Source: Hyphomicrobiaceae bacterium
GTDB lineage: Bacteria; Pseudomonadota; Alphaproteobacteria; Rhizobiales; Hyphomicrobiaceae
Assembly: GCA_030655135.1 (NCBI GenBank)
Contig: JAURWC010000076.1
Location: 124,001-188,000, forward strand
Length of the DNA stretch: 64,000 nucleotides
Direction: 5' to 3'
The notes below the pieces were generated by a model. The model worked only from the letters and a program-made list of their open reading frames with translations, was not told the DNA's origin and ran no database searches. Numbering within the stretch: position 1 is the first letter of the stretch; each line of letters begins with the position of its first letter. Positions 1 to 9,680 of the stretch are shown piece by piece. A program made the translations under genes and the position numbers.

Positions 1-159
1 TTGATCCGTGTCGAAGGCGTAACTCTTGTCGACGCGGACCCAGGGCAGCTGCTGGCGCTTGCGCGCGAGGTCGTCGCTGGCCTGCGTCAATGCCTTTTCC
101 TCGTCGAGCAGCGCCGCGCGCGCCTGCAGCCATACGTCCCGCGATACGACCGTGTGCAT
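1..159 (-). CDS. DUF899 family protein, N-terminal part (cut by window edge)
   Basis: Only the first 53 codons are inside the window; the gene runs off the left edge. The translation begins MHTVVSRDVWLQARAALL and continues with a charged helix and the segment LPWVRVDKSYAFDT. This matches the usual start of DUF899 proteins, a thioredoxin-like family of unknown function. The ATG has GAGGA six bases upstream, which supports this start. The family call rests on the N-terminal pattern alone, so the core fold and its active site cannot be checked here. Confidence 0.6.
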   Translation of the reverse strand, partial: MHTVVSRDVWLQARAALLDEEKALTQASDDLARKRQQLPWVRVDKSYAFDTDQ

Positions 160-371
160 TGGTTGTCCTCCTGCCAGACCGGTGTTTCCAAGGACGCTAC
201 TGCACGGCAGGAACCGACAGGCAGTGAGCAGGTTCGCTGCGCGATAGGCAGGCTGCATCCGGCTTGCCCGGTGTTAGCCAGGCTTTCGCCACTCGCCGTG
301 CTGCTTCAGCGCAACGCGGCCCGGACGCCGCGTCAGCGCGGTGGACGATCTTTTCGAGCGGCTTTGTCCGG

Positions 372-3086
372 TCAGAACCGCTTCAGCAGGCGTTCCAGAT
401 AATCCAGTTCCATCGCCGGACGCTGGGCGTCGCCGAGCCTGCGGCGCAGCTCTTCCAAAATCTCGCGCGCGCGCTGCGTGTCGATTTGCTGCGGCACCTT
501 TACCGCCGTGCCAAGGTCGGGGCCTTGCGAGCGTTGCGGGCGGCCGAGGGGGTCGCGCGGGGTGTCGCCGTTCTGGCCCATGCGGCTCGGCATGTTCTTC
601 ATCATTTCCTTGGCCATCGACTGCGCGCCCTGACGCAGCTGGTCGAGCGCCTGGGCCTGCTGCTCGGTGGCGCCTTCCAGATCGCCACGGCCCAGCGAGT
701 TCTCAGCCGACTCCATCGATTCCTTGGCTCCTTCGAGCTGTTCGGACGGCTGGGCACCCTGCTCGCCGATGCCCTTCTGCAGCTGCTGCAGGCGGTCGCG
801 CAGCTGACGCTGGCGCTGGCTCAAGCCCTGGCGGCCTTCCTGGCCTTGGCCACGCTGGCCTTCGCCCTCTTCGCCGCCCTGGCCCTGCTGTTGGCCCTGG
901 CCTTGTGATTGCCCGCCCTGCTGGCCTTTTTCGCCCTGGCCCTGGCCGCGACGCTGGCCCGACTTGTCGCTGCGCTCACCACGCTGCTGGGGACCGTTGT
1001 TGTTCTCCATGCCGAAGCGCTGCTGGTCTTTCTGCTGGCCGTTCTTTGGCTGCCGGCCCTGCTCGCGGCGCTCCTTGAAGGTCTCGTCCATCAGCTTCTG
1101 CTGATCACCGACGACGCCGCCCAGCTCGTCCATAAGCTTCAGCATCTCTTCGTTCTTCTGGGCCTGCTCCTTGTCCTGCTTGCCCTGCTGCATGCGCTCC
1201 ATCATGTCGCGCATTTCCGACAGCATCTGCTGGGCTTCCTCACGCGAGCCGTTCTTGGCCATCTCTTCGAGGTTATCCATCATGCGCTGCATGTCCTGCT
1301 GCGACATGGATTGCATGTCTTCGTTCTGGCCCTCGAACGGCTGCTGCTCGCCCTGGTCCTTGGCCAGCTGCTCCATGTAATTGTTCATGGCGTCGCGCAG
1401 CTCTTGCATCGCCTGCTTGATCTCTTCCTCCGAGGCACCCTCCTCGAGCGCCTTGGACAGCTTGTCCTGGGCTTCGCGCAAGGCTTTCTCGGCGTCGGAA
1501 AGATCGCCGTCCTCGATCTTCAGGGCGACATCCCACAGCTGCTTGATGACGCTGCGCATGCCCAGGCGCGTGCGGTCGCCCTGCAGGCGATAGGACGCGG
1601 TGCGCAGGCCGAGGTAGACGCGGTGATCTTCAATGAAGCCATCGGGCTCCATGGTCAGCGCATCGAGCGCGGTAACGACCTGGTCGCGATATCGGTGATC
1701 TTCAACCAGCTTGGAACGCTGCTCGATGACGGCGCGGGCGAGCGGCTTGGTGAAGCGGCGCTGCGGGAGGATAATCTCGATCGTGGTGCTGCGGCCGATC
1801 TGGCCGGCGACGTCCTTGGCTTCAAGCGTCAACTGCACGCGCTGGCCGGACCAGGGGTGCGAGCCGAATTCGATGTAGGTGCTGGCCTCGCCCTCCTTGA
1901 CGTTGCCGGGCGGCACTTTCAGCGTGAGTTGCGGCGGGCGCACCTTGGGCCAGCGCGGGCCTTTCAGCGCATCGGGTTGGGCCCACGCCTTGGCGGGATC
2001 AGATGCCTTCGGCGCGACGCGGGCGAGCTTGGCCTCGGCAGCTGAGACGCCGTAGTCGTCCTTCACCTTGTAGGTAAGTTTCATCGAGCCGCGCGGCGTG
2101 ACCTCGGGCTTTTTGCTCATCTCGATGGTGGGCAGCGCATCGGGAATGACGGCAAGCTTCCACGAGGCGAGTTCCGTCGAGCCGCTGACGACGCGGACCG
2201 TCGCGTTGGATTTCAGCTCGTAGCGCAGCTCGGCGCTATCACGCGTGACGGCATTCTTCACCTGTTCGGGCTCGACGCGGATGGGCGTCTTGCTGCCCTC
2301 CGGCAGAACTTCTAGGGCGAGGTTGGCATTCTCGACGCCGGAAAGGCGCGTGATCAGCGCGCTGTTGACGGGAACTTCGACGGGTTTGGCGGTGGTGGCG
2401 TCGTCTGTGCGCTGCACCGGCTTGGCGCCGTCGGCAAGCATGACGGGCGGGCGCGCGGTGTAGGCCGGCGGCGAGACCCAGGCGTCGAGGCGCGCGGTGG
2501 CGAGGGCGCCGGGGCCGAAATCGAACGCGGATTTCAGACGCTCGCCGATGCTGCCCCAGCTGAGGCCGGCGAGTGCGAGCATGCCGATGACGAGCGCGGA
2601 ACGCACGGCGAAGGGATCGAAGCGATGCGTGCGCGGACGCGGCGGGCCCACGCGCAGGCGCTGCAGCGTGGCGAGCATGCGCAGGCGATGCGCCTGCCAC
2701 AGCGAGGCCGTCGCAGGGTTGGTTGCCGCGGTGGAGGACAGCGTGTCCTCGTATGAGGAGGCTGGGCGGTGCGGAATGCCGGAGACATTTTCTATGCGGC
2801 GCAGGGCTTCGTCGCGCGTGAGCCAATGGAGCGGGCCGGCGTAGACGAGCCCGGCGATCAAGGCTGCGGCCAAGGCGATGAGCGTGACGATGTGCGCGGG
2901 CGTGGAGAGGTGTTCCCAAAGGCCGGCGAAGGAGACGACGGCGAAGACCGCGGCGATGGCGCCGACAATCCAGACGCGCAGCCACAGCTGCTCGAACAGG
3001 CCGGCCCAGCGGGCGCGACTGACCTTGCGCTCAAATGCCCGGTTCACGAAGGGCGCGCGGCTCACAGGGGGCGGAGTTTGGCTCAT
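372..3086 (-). CDS. TIGR02302 (DUF4175) family membrane protein
   Basis: A 904-residue protein with an N-terminal membrane domain: two hydrophobic helices at about residues 35-85 and a third at about 165-185. A large extracytoplasmic region follows. The C-terminal third (about 560-850) is very rich in Gln, Glu, Met and Gly with coiled-coil character and low complexity. This architecture and length match the TIGR02302/DUF4175 family of alphaproteobacteria, whose function is unknown. It lies directly downstream of lysA on the same strand, a conserved arrangement in this group. The start codon is preceded by AGG about 8 bases upstream. An envelope role is inference from the topology. Confidence 0.85.
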   Translation of the reverse strand: MSQTPPPVSRAPFVNRAFERKVSRARWAGLFEQLWLRVWIVGAIAAVFAVVSFAGLWEHLSTPAHIVTLIALAAALIAGLVYAGPLHWLTRDEALRRIENVSGIPHRPASSYEDTLSSTAATNPATASLWQAHRLRMLATLQRLRVGPPRPRTHRFDPFAVRSALVIGMLALAGLSWGSIGERLKSAFDFGPGALATARLDAWVSPPAYTARPPVMLADGAKPVQRTDDATTAKPVEVPVNSALITRLSGVENANLALEVLPEGSKTPIRVEPEQVKNAVTRDSAELRYELKSNATVRVVSGSTELASWKLAVIPDALPTIEMSKKPEVTPRGSMKLTYKVKDDYGVSAAEAKLARVAPKASDPAKAWAQPDALKGPRWPKVRPPQLTLKVPPGNVKEGEASTYIEFGSHPWSGQRVQLTLEAKDVAGQIGRSTTIEIILPQRRFTKPLARAVIEQRSKLVEDHRYRDQVVTALDALTMEPDGFIEDHRVYLGLRTASYRLQGDRTRLGMRSVIKQLWDVALKIEDGDLSDAEKALREAQDKLSKALEEGASEEEIKQAMQELRDAMNNYMEQLAKDQGEQQPFEGQNEDMQSMSQQDMQRMMDNLEEMAKNGSREEAQQMLSEMRDMMERMQQGKQDKEQAQKNEEMLKLMDELGGVVGDQQKLMDETFKERREQGRQPKNGQQKDQQRFGMENNNGPQQRGERSDKSGQRRGQGQGEKGQQGGQSQGQGQQQGQGGEEGEGQRGQGQEGRQGLSQRQRQLRDRLQQLQKGIGEQGAQPSEQLEGAKESMESAENSLGRGDLEGATEQQAQALDQLRQGAQSMAKEMMKNMPSRMGQNGDTPRDPLGRPQRSQGPDLGTAVKVPQQIDTQRAREILEELRRRLGDAQRPAMELDYLERLLKRF

Positions 3087-3250
3087 GAAGCAAACCTAAC
3101 ATGGCGTCCTGGGCGAGGAAGGGCCCAATACGTGAAATAACGTTCATGTTATGTTGCGGGAGATTGCGGCACCAATACGAGGCGCTAATTGGGCCGCAAT
3201 GCAATCGCGGGACGACGTTGCTTAGGCGTGTGCCCGGCGATCCAATAAAG

Positions 3251-3281
3251 ACGTCATCCCGGCGCAGGCCGGGATCTACGC
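3251..3281 (+). repeat. palindromic intergenic repeat, copy A (TCATCCCGG family)
   Basis: The core ATCCCGGC-GCAG-GCCGGGAT (3256-3275) forms an 8-bp perfect stem with a 4-base loop, preceded by ACGTC. Copy B at 3364-3394 is its near-exact reverse complement. Related units occur near 15709, 47459 and 47560. Confidence 0.75.
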
Positions 3282-3363
3282 CAGTCTCAACGTATTCGAC
3301 GTGTCAGGCCCTCGTTCCTGGCTCCGCCCGCGAGATCCGGATGCCGCACCCGCGCGGAAGCTT

Positions 3364-3394
3364 GCGTGTATCCCGGCCTGCGCCGGGATGACGT
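3364..3394 (-). repeat. palindromic intergenic repeat, copy B (inverted)
   Basis: Near-perfect reverse complement of 3251-3281, with core stem 3370-3389. Together the copies form an inverted pair about 80 bases apart, so the transcript could fold either as two short hairpins or as one long one. Confidence 0.75.
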
Positions 3395-3451
3395 TGAGGA
3401 GGGATGTGGCGGCGAATCCTGATGCGTGGAGCGTCCGCCACCCGTGGAGCG

Positions 3452-4726
3452 TCAGCCTCGGCCGAGCCAGTCCGGCAGGCGGTCTTGGGCGATCAGGTCG
3501 TCGTAGGACGGGCGCGGGCGGACGACGGCGTGGTCGTCGCCGTGGACGAGCACCTCGGGCACAAGGCGGCGCGTGTTGTAGACCGACGACATGACGGCGC
3601 CGTAGGCACCGGCCGTCATGATGGCCATCAGGTCGCCGGCGGCGAATGGCGGCAGCGTGCGATCGAGCGCGAGATAGTCGCCGGTTTCGCAGACCGGGCC
3701 GACGATGTCCTGCATGACGGGGGGAAGGCTGGCCTTGGCTTCCTCGACCGGCCAGACTTCGTGATAGGCCTCGTAGAGTGTGGGACGGATGAGATCGTTC
3801 ATCGCCGCATCGACGATGGTGAAGGTGCGGTCGGCGCCTTCCTTGCAGAAAATGGTGCGGGTGACGAGCACGCCGGCGTTGCCGACGATCATGCGGCCGG
3901 GCTCGAGGATGAACTTCAGGCCAAGGTCGCCCAGTTCGTCCTTGAAAACGGCGGCGTAGTCGTCTGGATGCGGCGGCACGTCGGACTGGCCGTGATAGGG
4001 CACGCCGAGGCCGCCGCCGAGGTCGAGGTGGCGGATGTCGTGGCCGGCCGCGCGCAGTTTCTGGGTCAGGTCGCGCATCAGGCGGAAGGCGTCGCGGAAC
4101 GGCGCCAGGTCGGTGATCTGGCTGCCGATGTGCATGTGGATGCCGGTCAAGGCGATGCCGGGCAGGGCGCGGGCTTCATCGTAAAGCCGCTGTGCCTGAA
4201 GGAACGGCACGCCGAACTTGTTCTCGGACTTGCCGGTCGAGATCTTGGCGTGCGTCTTGGCGTCGACATCCGGGTTGACGCGGATGGCGACGTTGGCCGT
4301 GCGGCCGAGGCCGTGGGCGACCTCGCTCAACGCGGCGAGTTCGGGCTCGCTTTCGACGTTGAAGCCGTGGATGCCTTCGTTGAGTGCGTAGGCCATCTCC
4401 TCGCGCGTCTTGCCGACGCCGGCGAAGATGATTTTGTCAGCCGGAGTTCCGGCGGCGCGGGCACGGCGCAGTTCGCCTTCGGACACGACATCCATACCGG
4501 CGCCGAGGCGGGCGAGTGTTGCCAGCACGGCCTGGTTGGAGTTGGCCTTAACGGCAAAGCAGATCAGCGCGTCGAGCGAGCGGAAGGCGTTGGCCAGCAC
4601 CTCGTAGTGGCGCGTGATGGTGGCGGTGGAATAGCAATAGAACGGCGTGCCGACCTCATCGGCGAGGCGCGACAGCGAGACGTCCTCGGCGTGGAGGAGA
4701 CCGTTCTTGTAGGAGAAGTGATGCAT
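3452..4726 (-). CDS. lysA: diaminopimelate decarboxylase
   Basis: Catalyses the last step of lysine synthesis, meso-diaminopimelate to L-lysine, using PLP in the cytoplasm. The 424-residue length is normal. Visible signatures are the PLP-binding lysine K60 in FAVKANSN, the glycine-rich phosphate-binding HLDLGGGLGVPY, the EPGR motif, and the C-terminal CETGDYLA, whose Cys-Glu comes from the partner subunit's active site. It is the third gene of a same-strand row with argH and the small lipoprotein, a neighbourhood common in alphaproteobacteria. dapD, another lysine pathway gene, is 4 kb away on the other strand. Confidence 0.97.
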   Translation of the reverse strand: MHHFSYKNGLLHAEDVSLSRLADEVGTPFYCYSTATITRHYEVLANAFRSLDALICFAVKANSNQAVLATLARLGAGMDVVSEGELRRARAAGTPADKIIFAGVGKTREEMAYALNEGIHGFNVESEPELAALSEVAHGLGRTANVAIRVNPDVDAKTHAKISTGKSENKFGVPFLQAQRLYDEARALPGIALTGIHMHIGSQITDLAPFRDAFRLMRDLTQKLRAAGHDIRHLDLGGGLGVPYHGQSDVPPHPDDYAAVFKDELGDLGLKFILEPGRMIVGNAGVLVTRTIFCKEGADRTFTIVDAAMNDLIRPTLYEAYHEVWPVEEAKASLPPVMQDIVGPVCETGDYLALDRTLPPFAAGDLMAIMTAGAYGAVMSSVYNTRRLVPEVLVHGDDHAVVRPRPSYDDLIAQDRLPDWLGRG

Positions 4727-4815
4727 CGTAAGGTGCCCGGCGGAGAAGGAGTGTTGTCCTAGCGCCGGGTGGTAGGGATGTCATCTGGTTTGCGGTGCGG
4801 CCGCCTGTTGCGGGG

Positions 4816-5019
4816 CTAGCGGTCCCATTTCAGGGTCCACCACCAGAAGAGCATTGCTGCCATGAACAGGAAGACCAGACCGACGATGATGCTGAGGATG
4901 CGGCCGTCGGCAGCCGAGTGGTAGGCGCCGTAGATTCCGGCCACGCCCATGTAGACGAAGAGCAGGATGCCGATCAGGCCGAGGATACGAAGGACGCTGT
5001 TGAGGATAGTCCAGGGCAT
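4816..5019 (-). CDS. small two-helix membrane protein, unknown function
   Basis: A 67-residue protein that is almost entirely two hydrophobic helices (about residues 7-30 and 42-62) joined by a short loop containing YHSAADGR, and ending in a Trp-rich tail WWWTLKWDR. No family was recognised. It lies between lysA and a HicB remnant on the same strand. The start has GGGAATACC just upstream, a weak ribosome binding site. The gene is plausible because of its clean membrane topology. Confidence 0.55.
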   Translation of the reverse strand: MPWTILNSVLRILGLIGILLFVYMGVAGIYGAYHSAADGRILSIIVGLVFLFMAAMLFWWWTLKWDR

Positions 5020-5042
5020 TTTGGTATTCCCGCGGTTCTCGG

Positions 5043-5426
5043 CTAGCCGGTGCTCAACTTGGCGCGTGCCGCATCGGCCAGGAAGCCGGAACGCGTGGCA
5101 CCGCTTCGTTCAGCAGCGCGGTCGATGGCGGCAAGCAGGTTTTCGTCCATCGTCAGATTAATGCGGACGGAACGGCCAGGAAGCGTCACAGGCACAAGCG
5201 CCAGTATGTCGGCGCCAGCAAAGTCGTCAGCAAATTCAGGATCTGCACGCAGATTGTCGAGTGAGCGGGGAACGGGCACCGCTTCGCCTCCGGCAACGAG
5301 CCCCTCCACGTGAAAGGCAACGGCATCCGCGGCATTGGCCAAGGCCTCCTGCTCCGAGTTGCCTTGCGAGATGCATCCCGGCAGGTCAGGAAACGAGACA
5401 CCAAAGCTATGCTGAGCGGTGAACAA
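5043..5426 (-). pseudogene. HicB-type antitoxin, N-terminus frameshifted
   Basis: The readable frame (TTG start at 5426) has the HicB core FGVSFPDLPGC, a central helix EALANAADAVAFHVEG, and a ribbon-helix-helix C-terminus (INLTMDENLLAAIDRAA) for DNA binding. The normal first beta strand is missing in this frame. It is found one frame over: an ATG at 5457 reads MANASTFVTAIVHRSA then stops. Dropping one base near 5412 would join the two into a normal HicB start. The partner hicA just upstream is also truncated. This could be a decayed locus or a sequencing error; the paired damage favours decay. Confidence 0.65.
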
Positions 5427-5467
5427 TGGCGGTCACGAACGTGCTGGCGTTTGCCATGGGTCAATTC

Positions 5468-5623
5468 CTAGCGGGGCGGCCAAGGCCATCCGGCCTGGCG
5501 GTAAATCGAACGATATGTGCCTGGCGCAAAATCTCGTGAGGGGTGAGGCAGCGTAACGACGCCCGGTTTCGACGGGTGACGGAACTGGTGATGACATTTC
5601 TCAAGAGTTGGGAAGATAGTCAG
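5468..5623 (-). pseudogene. hicA remnant, C-terminal part of HicA toxin
   Basis: A reading frame without a start codon encodes HHQFRHPSKPGVVTLPHPSR followed by DFAPGTYRSIYRQAGW. This is the typical second half of HicA, an mRNA-cleaving double-stranded-RNA-binding-fold toxin; the HH-Q-F-H segment carries the catalytic histidine region. The N-terminal half is gone. The frame opens immediately after the stop codon of the upstream lipoprotein gene, as if a deletion removed the front of hicA. It is followed within about 10 bases by the frameshifted hicB, the normal A-then-B order. Confidence 0.65.
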
Positions 5624-5830
5624 CTAGCGGATCAGGCCGTCGAGAACGAAGGGCTTGTGGGCCTTCGGGGCGGCGCCTTCCGGCTTGCCTTGGCCGGATT
5701 CGGCGGAGGCGACGGCGGCGTTCTCGGCCTTGGCGGAGGGTGGGGCTTCCAGCGGGCCGCGCACGCCACAGCCGGCCAGCGCGAGGGCGGCGAGTGTGAC
5801 GAAAACGGCGATTTGCGTGCGCTTTAGCAT
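5624..5830 (-). CDS. LptM-like small lipoprotein
   Basis: A 68-residue protein: signal peptide MLKRTQIAVFVTLAALALAG, then a lipobox LAGC, then CGVRGPLEAPP. The C-G-x-x-G-P-L-x-x-P pattern after the lipid-bearing cysteine is the mark of the LptM (YifL) family, which in E. coli assists maturation of the LptDE lipopolysaccharide transporter. Placement between argH and lysA is the usual genomic position of such lipoproteins. An upstream in-frame extension to 5974 lacks a signal sequence and is not preferred. The LptDE role is inferred from family knowledge only. Confidence 0.8.
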   Translation of the reverse strand: MLKRTQIAVFVTLAALALAGCGVRGPLEAPPSAKAENAAVASAESGQGKPEGAAPKAHKPFVLDGLIR

Positions 5831-5934
5831 CAAGTCCCTGATCCTGCAGCCCAACTTGCCGATCAAGTGGGCCTTAGCAAGGCGAAACGGGCGCCCTCGG
5901 TCGGTTGAGGACGCAAACGGCTTCGACATCATGT

Positions 5935-7344
5935 CTAGCCGGTCTTGGCGTCCTTTTCCAACCGCTTCGACCAAGCCTCGGCCATTTTGGCGACGTTCTG
6001 TGGCGCAGTTCCCCCATAGCTGACCCGGCTTTTCACTGAATTCTCAACGCTGAGGACCGAAAACACGGCCTTGGTGATGCGCGGCTCCACTTTTTGCATG
6101 GCTTCGAGCGGCAGATTCTCCAGGTCGAGGCCCTGGTCTTCGGCCACCTTCACAATGCTGCCCGTAACGTGGTGGGCCTCACGGAACGGCAGCTTCAGCT
6201 CGCGCACCAGCCAGTCGGCCAGGTCCGTTGCGGTCGAGTAGCCGCGGCCGGCTGCGGCGCGCATGACATCGGCGTTCGGCTCCATGTCTTCGGCCATGCC
6301 GGTCATGGCGGCGATGGCGAGCCGCAAGCTGGCAAGCGCGTCGAACGTCTGCTCCTTGTCTTCCTGCATGTCCTTGGAATAGGCGAGCGGCAGGCCTTTC
6401 ATCACCATCACCAGGCCCTGGAAGGCGCCGGCGACGCGGCCGACCTTGGCGCGCGCCAGCTCGGCGGCGTCCGGATTGCGCTTTTGCGGCATGATCGAGG
6501 AGCCGGTGGTGAACTTGTCCGACAGGCGGATGAAGCCGAACTGCGGCGTCATCCAAATGACGATCTCTTCCGCCAGCCGCGAGAGATGAACGGCGCAGAT
6601 GGTGGCGGCGCTGAGCGTTTCCAACGCGAAGTCGCGATCGGAGACGCCGTCGAGCGAATTTGCCATCGGCCGGTCGAAGCCCAGCGCTTCGGCCGTCTGG
6701 TGACGGTCGATCGGGAAAGACGTGCCGGCCAAGGCCGCCGAGCCGAGCGGGCTTTCGTTCAGGCGTTTGCGGGCGTCGGAGAAGCGGCCGCGATCGCGCG
6801 CGAACATTTCGACGTAAGCCAGCAGGTGATGGCCGAACGTGACGGGCTGGGCGGGTTGCAGATGCGTGAACCCCGGCATAACGGTGCCGGCGTGCGCCGC
6901 GGCCTTGGCGATAAGGGCGCGCTGCAGGGCCAGAAGGCCAGCGTCGAAGGTGTCAATGGCGTCTCTCACCCAGAGGCGGAAGTCGGTCGCGACCTGGTCG
7001 TTGCGCGAGCGCGCGGTGTGCAACCGGCCGGCCGGCGTGCCGATGGCATCCTTCAAGCGGCTCTCGACGTTCATGTGCACGTCTTCCAGCGCGCGGGAGA
7101 ACTCGAAACTGCCGTCCGCGATCTGCGTCGCTATGGCGTCGAGGCCCTTCAGGATCTCCTCGGCATCTGCCTTGTTGATGATGCCGGCATCGGCCAGCAT
7201 GGCAGCGTGCGCCTTGGAAGCGCGGATGTCCTGGGGCGCCAGCGCCTTGTCGAAGCCGACGGAGGCGTTTATCTCCTGCATGATCTCGGCTGGAGACTGG
7301 CTGAAACGGCCGCCCCACATCGCGTTGGCTTTCTTGTCGGTCAC
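5935..7344 (-). CDS. argH: argininosuccinate lyase
   Basis: Splits argininosuccinate to arginine and fumarate, the last step of arginine synthesis. Visible features are the [15 protein letters not shown] start, the conserved [13 protein letters not shown] segment, the TFGHHLLAY helix and the fumarase/aspartase superfamily signature [12 protein letters not shown] with the catalytic serine. The length is 469 residues from a GTG start at 7344, which has GGAG nine bases upstream. An ATG at 7320 is the alternative. The far longer open frame upstream overlaps the divergent tlpA gene and is not credible. Confidence 0.95.
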   Translation of the reverse strand: MTDKKANAMWGGRFSQSPAEIMQEINASVGFDKALAPQDIRASKAHAAMLADAGIINKADAEEILKGLDAIATQIADGSFEFSRALEDVHMNVESRLKDAIGTPAGRLHTARSRNDQVATDFRLWVRDAIDTFDAGLLALQRALIAKAAAHAGTVMPGFTHLQPAQPVTFGHHLLAYVEMFARDRGRFSDARKRLNESPLGSAALAGTSFPIDRHQTAEALGFDRPMANSLDGVSDRDFALETLSAATICAVHLSRLAEEIVIWMTPQFGFIRLSDKFTTGSSIMPQKRNPDAAELARAKVGRVAGAFQGLVMVMKGLPLAYSKDMQEDKEQTFDALASLRLAIAAMTGMAEDMEPNADVMRAAAGRGYSTATDLADWLVRELKLPFREAHHVTGSIVKVAEDQGLDLENLPLEAMQKVEPRITKAVFSVLSVENSVKSRVSYGGTAPQNVAKMAEAWSKRLEKDAKTG

Positions 7345-7385
7345 GATGGCGGGCTCCGGCGGCAAACTTCTAGGATAATGAGCGC

Positions 7386-8027
7386 ATGAATTCCCAACAG
7401 GCACCGTCAGGTGGAAGGCTTTCGCTGGCGCAGTCGCTATGGCTGGCGGCGCTGTCAGCACTTGCCGGGTTCGGCGCGGTATACTTGATGGCGCAGCCCC
7501 CTGACAACGCTCGTGTGGCGGTGCAGGGCGACATAGCCCCAGCAGCCAAGCCGGCGGCGGGCCAGGGCGGCAGCGAAATGGCAGCATTCGTCAAAACGTC
7601 CAGCCCGGCAGCGTTGCCGGCGTTTACCTTCCAGGACAAGGACGGCAAGGCGCTGACGATCGCCGACTTCAAGGGCAAGACGGTGCTTTTGAACCTGTGG
7701 GCCACGTGGTGTGCGCCGTGCCGCCATGAAATGCCAGCGCTGGACAGGTTGCAGGCTGCCCTGGGCTCGGACAAGTTCGAGGTGGTGGCCCTGAGCCTGG
7801 ACAAGGACGGCGTGGACAAGGCGCGGAAGTTCCTGGGCGAGATCAAGGTCAGCCACCTGAACTTCTACATCGATCCGACAGGCCGGGAAGGCTTCAACCT
7901 GAAGCCCGTTGGGCTGCCGACGACGCTGCTGATCGACGCCAATGGACGCGAGATTGGCCGTCTCGCCGGCCCAGCAGAGTGGGACAGCGAGGCGGCCAAA
8001 GCGTTGATTTCGGCTCAGCTCAAATGA
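7386..8027 (+). CDS. tlpA: TlpA family thiol:disulfide reductase
   Basis: A membrane-anchored periplasmic thioredoxin-like protein of 213 residues. One N-terminal helix (about 16-36) anchors it, followed by an Ala/Pro-rich linker and a thioredoxin fold from about residue 75. The active site is WATWCAPC (Cys109, Cys112), followed by RHEMPALD, with the cis-proline region at VGLPTT. TlpA proteins keep thiols reduced in the periplasm, for example in cytochrome oxidase copper-site assembly. It is divergent from argH with about 40 bases between the starts, a pairing common in this order. Confidence 0.9.
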   Translation: MNSQQAPSGGRLSLAQSLWLAALSALAGFGAVYLMAQPPDNARVAVQGDIAPAAKPAAGQGGSEMAAFVKTSSPAALPAFTFQDKDGKALTIADFKGKTVLLNLWATWCAPCRHEMPALDRLQAALGSDKFEVVALSLDKDGVDKARKFLGEIKVSHLNFYIDPTGREGFNLKPVGLPTTLLIDANGREIGRLAGPAEWDSEAAKALISAQLK

Positions 8028-8496
8028 ACTTGGAATAGAGCGGCAGCATCACCAGCAGAAACAGGGCGGCGCAGAACAGGATACCGTTCGTGCGGACGCG
8101 CTTTTCCGAAGCTTCTACCGAAGTCTTCATCGCGTCGAATTCCGTCAGCTTGGCGTTGACGGCTTCGAACGTGTTGTTGGGCAGCGACATGAAGGTGGCG
8201 CGATGGCCCTCGATGTGGTCCAGCCTGGCCTTCAGCTCACGGCAGGCGCGGACCATTTCATCGATCTTGTAGTCACGGGCATTGCGCAACGATTCCTCGA
8301 ACGCCTGATTGCGGCGTGCGCGGTCGGCCACGTCGGACAGCTCCGACAAGGCCTTTTTGCTCTCACGGGTCTCGTGATCTAGGGACGTGACGATCGCCTG
8401 GAGGCGATCCAACTTGACGGCGGTTTCTGCGATGAAACCATCACCGGTCCGCGGCAAGCTAATGACATTGCCGGTCGGCTCGTTGGGGTTCAACAC
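8020..8496 (-). CDS. tail-anchored coiled-coil protein, unknown function
   Basis: About 158 residues if started at the GTG at 8496; TTG codons at 8493 and 8607 are alternatives, and none has a clear ribosome binding site. After a short disordered start the protein is a long charged helix region (LDRLQAIVTSLDHETRESKK onward) with coiled-coil character. It ends in one hydrophobic helix, [21 protein letters not shown], right at the C-terminus, so it is probably held in the inner membrane with its bulk in the cytoplasm. It is convergent with tlpA, overlapping its end by 8 bases. No family was recognised. Confidence 0.6.
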   Translation of the reverse strand: MLNPNEPTGNVISLPRTGDGFIAETAVKLDRLQAIVTSLDHETRESKKALSELSDVADRARRNQAFEESLRNARDYKIDEMVRACRELKARLDHIEGHRATFMSLPNNTFEAVNAKLTEFDAMKTSVEASEKRVRTNGILFCAALFLLVMLPLYSKFI

Positions 8497-8754
8497 GGGG
8501 CACTCACTGGGCAACAGGATTTCACAACACGCCGCGATCAGGGAAGGCCACGGCGCTACACAGCATAGTAATCGATGCTTAAAATGATGTAACCAATAGA
8601 ACTTCAACGACCGTTACTTTTCCCGCCTTGACACGATGATGGACCGCGAGGCCGCCAGCTTCGAACGGGCTTATGCCTGATTTATTGACATTGCGGCGCC
8701 TCACGCGCCAAAAGGCCCACAGCAAACATCACTGTTGAAAAGGGCTCTGCGCAA

Positions 8755-9609
8755 ATGGCGACCGCCGCATCATCCGCCGCACTGCAAGACACCATCGAAG
8801 CTGCCTGGGAGGCGCGCGATGGCGTGACCGCCGCCACGAAGGGCGAGGTGCGCGATGCGGTTGCCACGGCGCTCAACCTGCTCGACGGGGGCAAGCTGCG
8901 CGTGGCCGAGAAGATTGACGGCACATGGACCGTCAACCAATGGCTCAAGAAGGCCGTGCTGCTGTCGTTCAGGCTGAACGAGATGGAGACGATCTCGGGC
9001 GGCCCGGCCGGCTCGTTCTGGTGGGACAAGGTGCCGCCGAAGTTTGCGGGAATGACGGCTGAGGATTTCAAGGCGGCCGGGTTCCGGGCGCTACCGGGAT
9101 CGATCGTGCGGCACTCGGCCTACATCGCGCCGGGCGTGGTGCTGCTGCCGTCATTCGTCAATCTGGGCGCCTATGTCGACAGCGGCACGATGGTGGATAC
9201 GTGGGCCACCGTCGGCTCGTGCGCGCAGATCGGCAAGAACTGCCACATTTCAGGCGGCGCCGGCATCGGCGGCGTGCTGGAGCCGCTGCAGGCGGGCCCG
9301 GTGATCATCGAGGACAACTGCTTCATCGGCGCGCGTGCCGAAGTGGCCGAGGGCGTGCAGGTGGGCGAGGGCTCGGTGCTGTCGATGGGTGTCTATCTGG
9401 GCGCCTCGACCACGATCATCGACCGGTCGACGGGTGAGAAGATGTTCGGCAAGGTGCCGCCGTACTCCGTGGTGGTGTCGGGTTCGATGGCGGGCAAGCC
9501 GCTGCCGAACGGCGAGCCGGGGCCGAACCTGTATTGCGCCGTCATCGTCAAGCGGGTGGATGAGAAAACCCGCTCGAAGACATCGATCAACGAGCTGCTG
9601 CGCGACTAG
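8755..9609 (+). CDS. dapD: tetrahydrodipicolinate N-succinyltransferase
   Basis: Adds succinyl from succinyl-CoA to tetrahydrodipicolinate in the lysine/diaminopimelate pathway. The 284-residue length is normal. An N-terminal helical domain is followed by a left-handed beta helix of hexapeptide repeats from about residue 110 (for example [20 protein letters not shown] and the run of short imperfect hexads after it). The [10 protein letters not shown] segment is characteristic of the family. lysA, the end of the same pathway, is in this window on the other strand. dapE, often adjacent, is not here. Confidence 0.96.
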   Translation: MATAASSAALQDTIEAAWEARDGVTAATKGEVRDAVATALNLLDGGKLRVAEKIDGTWTVNQWLKKAVLLSFRLNEMETISGGPAGSFWWDKVPPKFAGMTAEDFKAAGFRALPGSIVRHSAYIAPGVVLLPSFVNLGAYVDSGTMVDTWATVGSCAQIGKNCHISGGAGIGGVLEPLQAGPVIIEDNCFIGARAEVAEGVQVGEGSVLSMGVYLGASTTIIDRSTGEKMFGKVPPYSVVVSGSMAGKPLPNGEPGPNLYCAVIVKRVDEKTRSKTSINELLRD

Positions 9610-9680
9610 GGATCACTCTGTATAAATGACCGTGCCGGGACGAAACTGACGCTCACACAAATCTTATATGGGGAATGGAT

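Larger units (their letters stand above)
3087..3451. other. intergenic stretch with inverted repeat pair
   Basis: The 365 bases between the TIGR02302 gene and lysA hold no convincing gene. They contain two copies of a palindromic repeat in opposite orientation, listed separately. Nothing else was recognised. Confidence 0.6.

Noticed and set aside
5624-5974. Longer version of the lipoprotein gene (116 codons)
   Set aside because: The extra N-terminal part has no signal character; the start at 5830 gives a perfect lipoprotein signal and lipobox.
7345-7587. Extended N-terminus of argH
   Set aside because: It overlaps the divergent tlpA gene, has no similarity to the family, and the GTG at 7344 has a good ribosome site.
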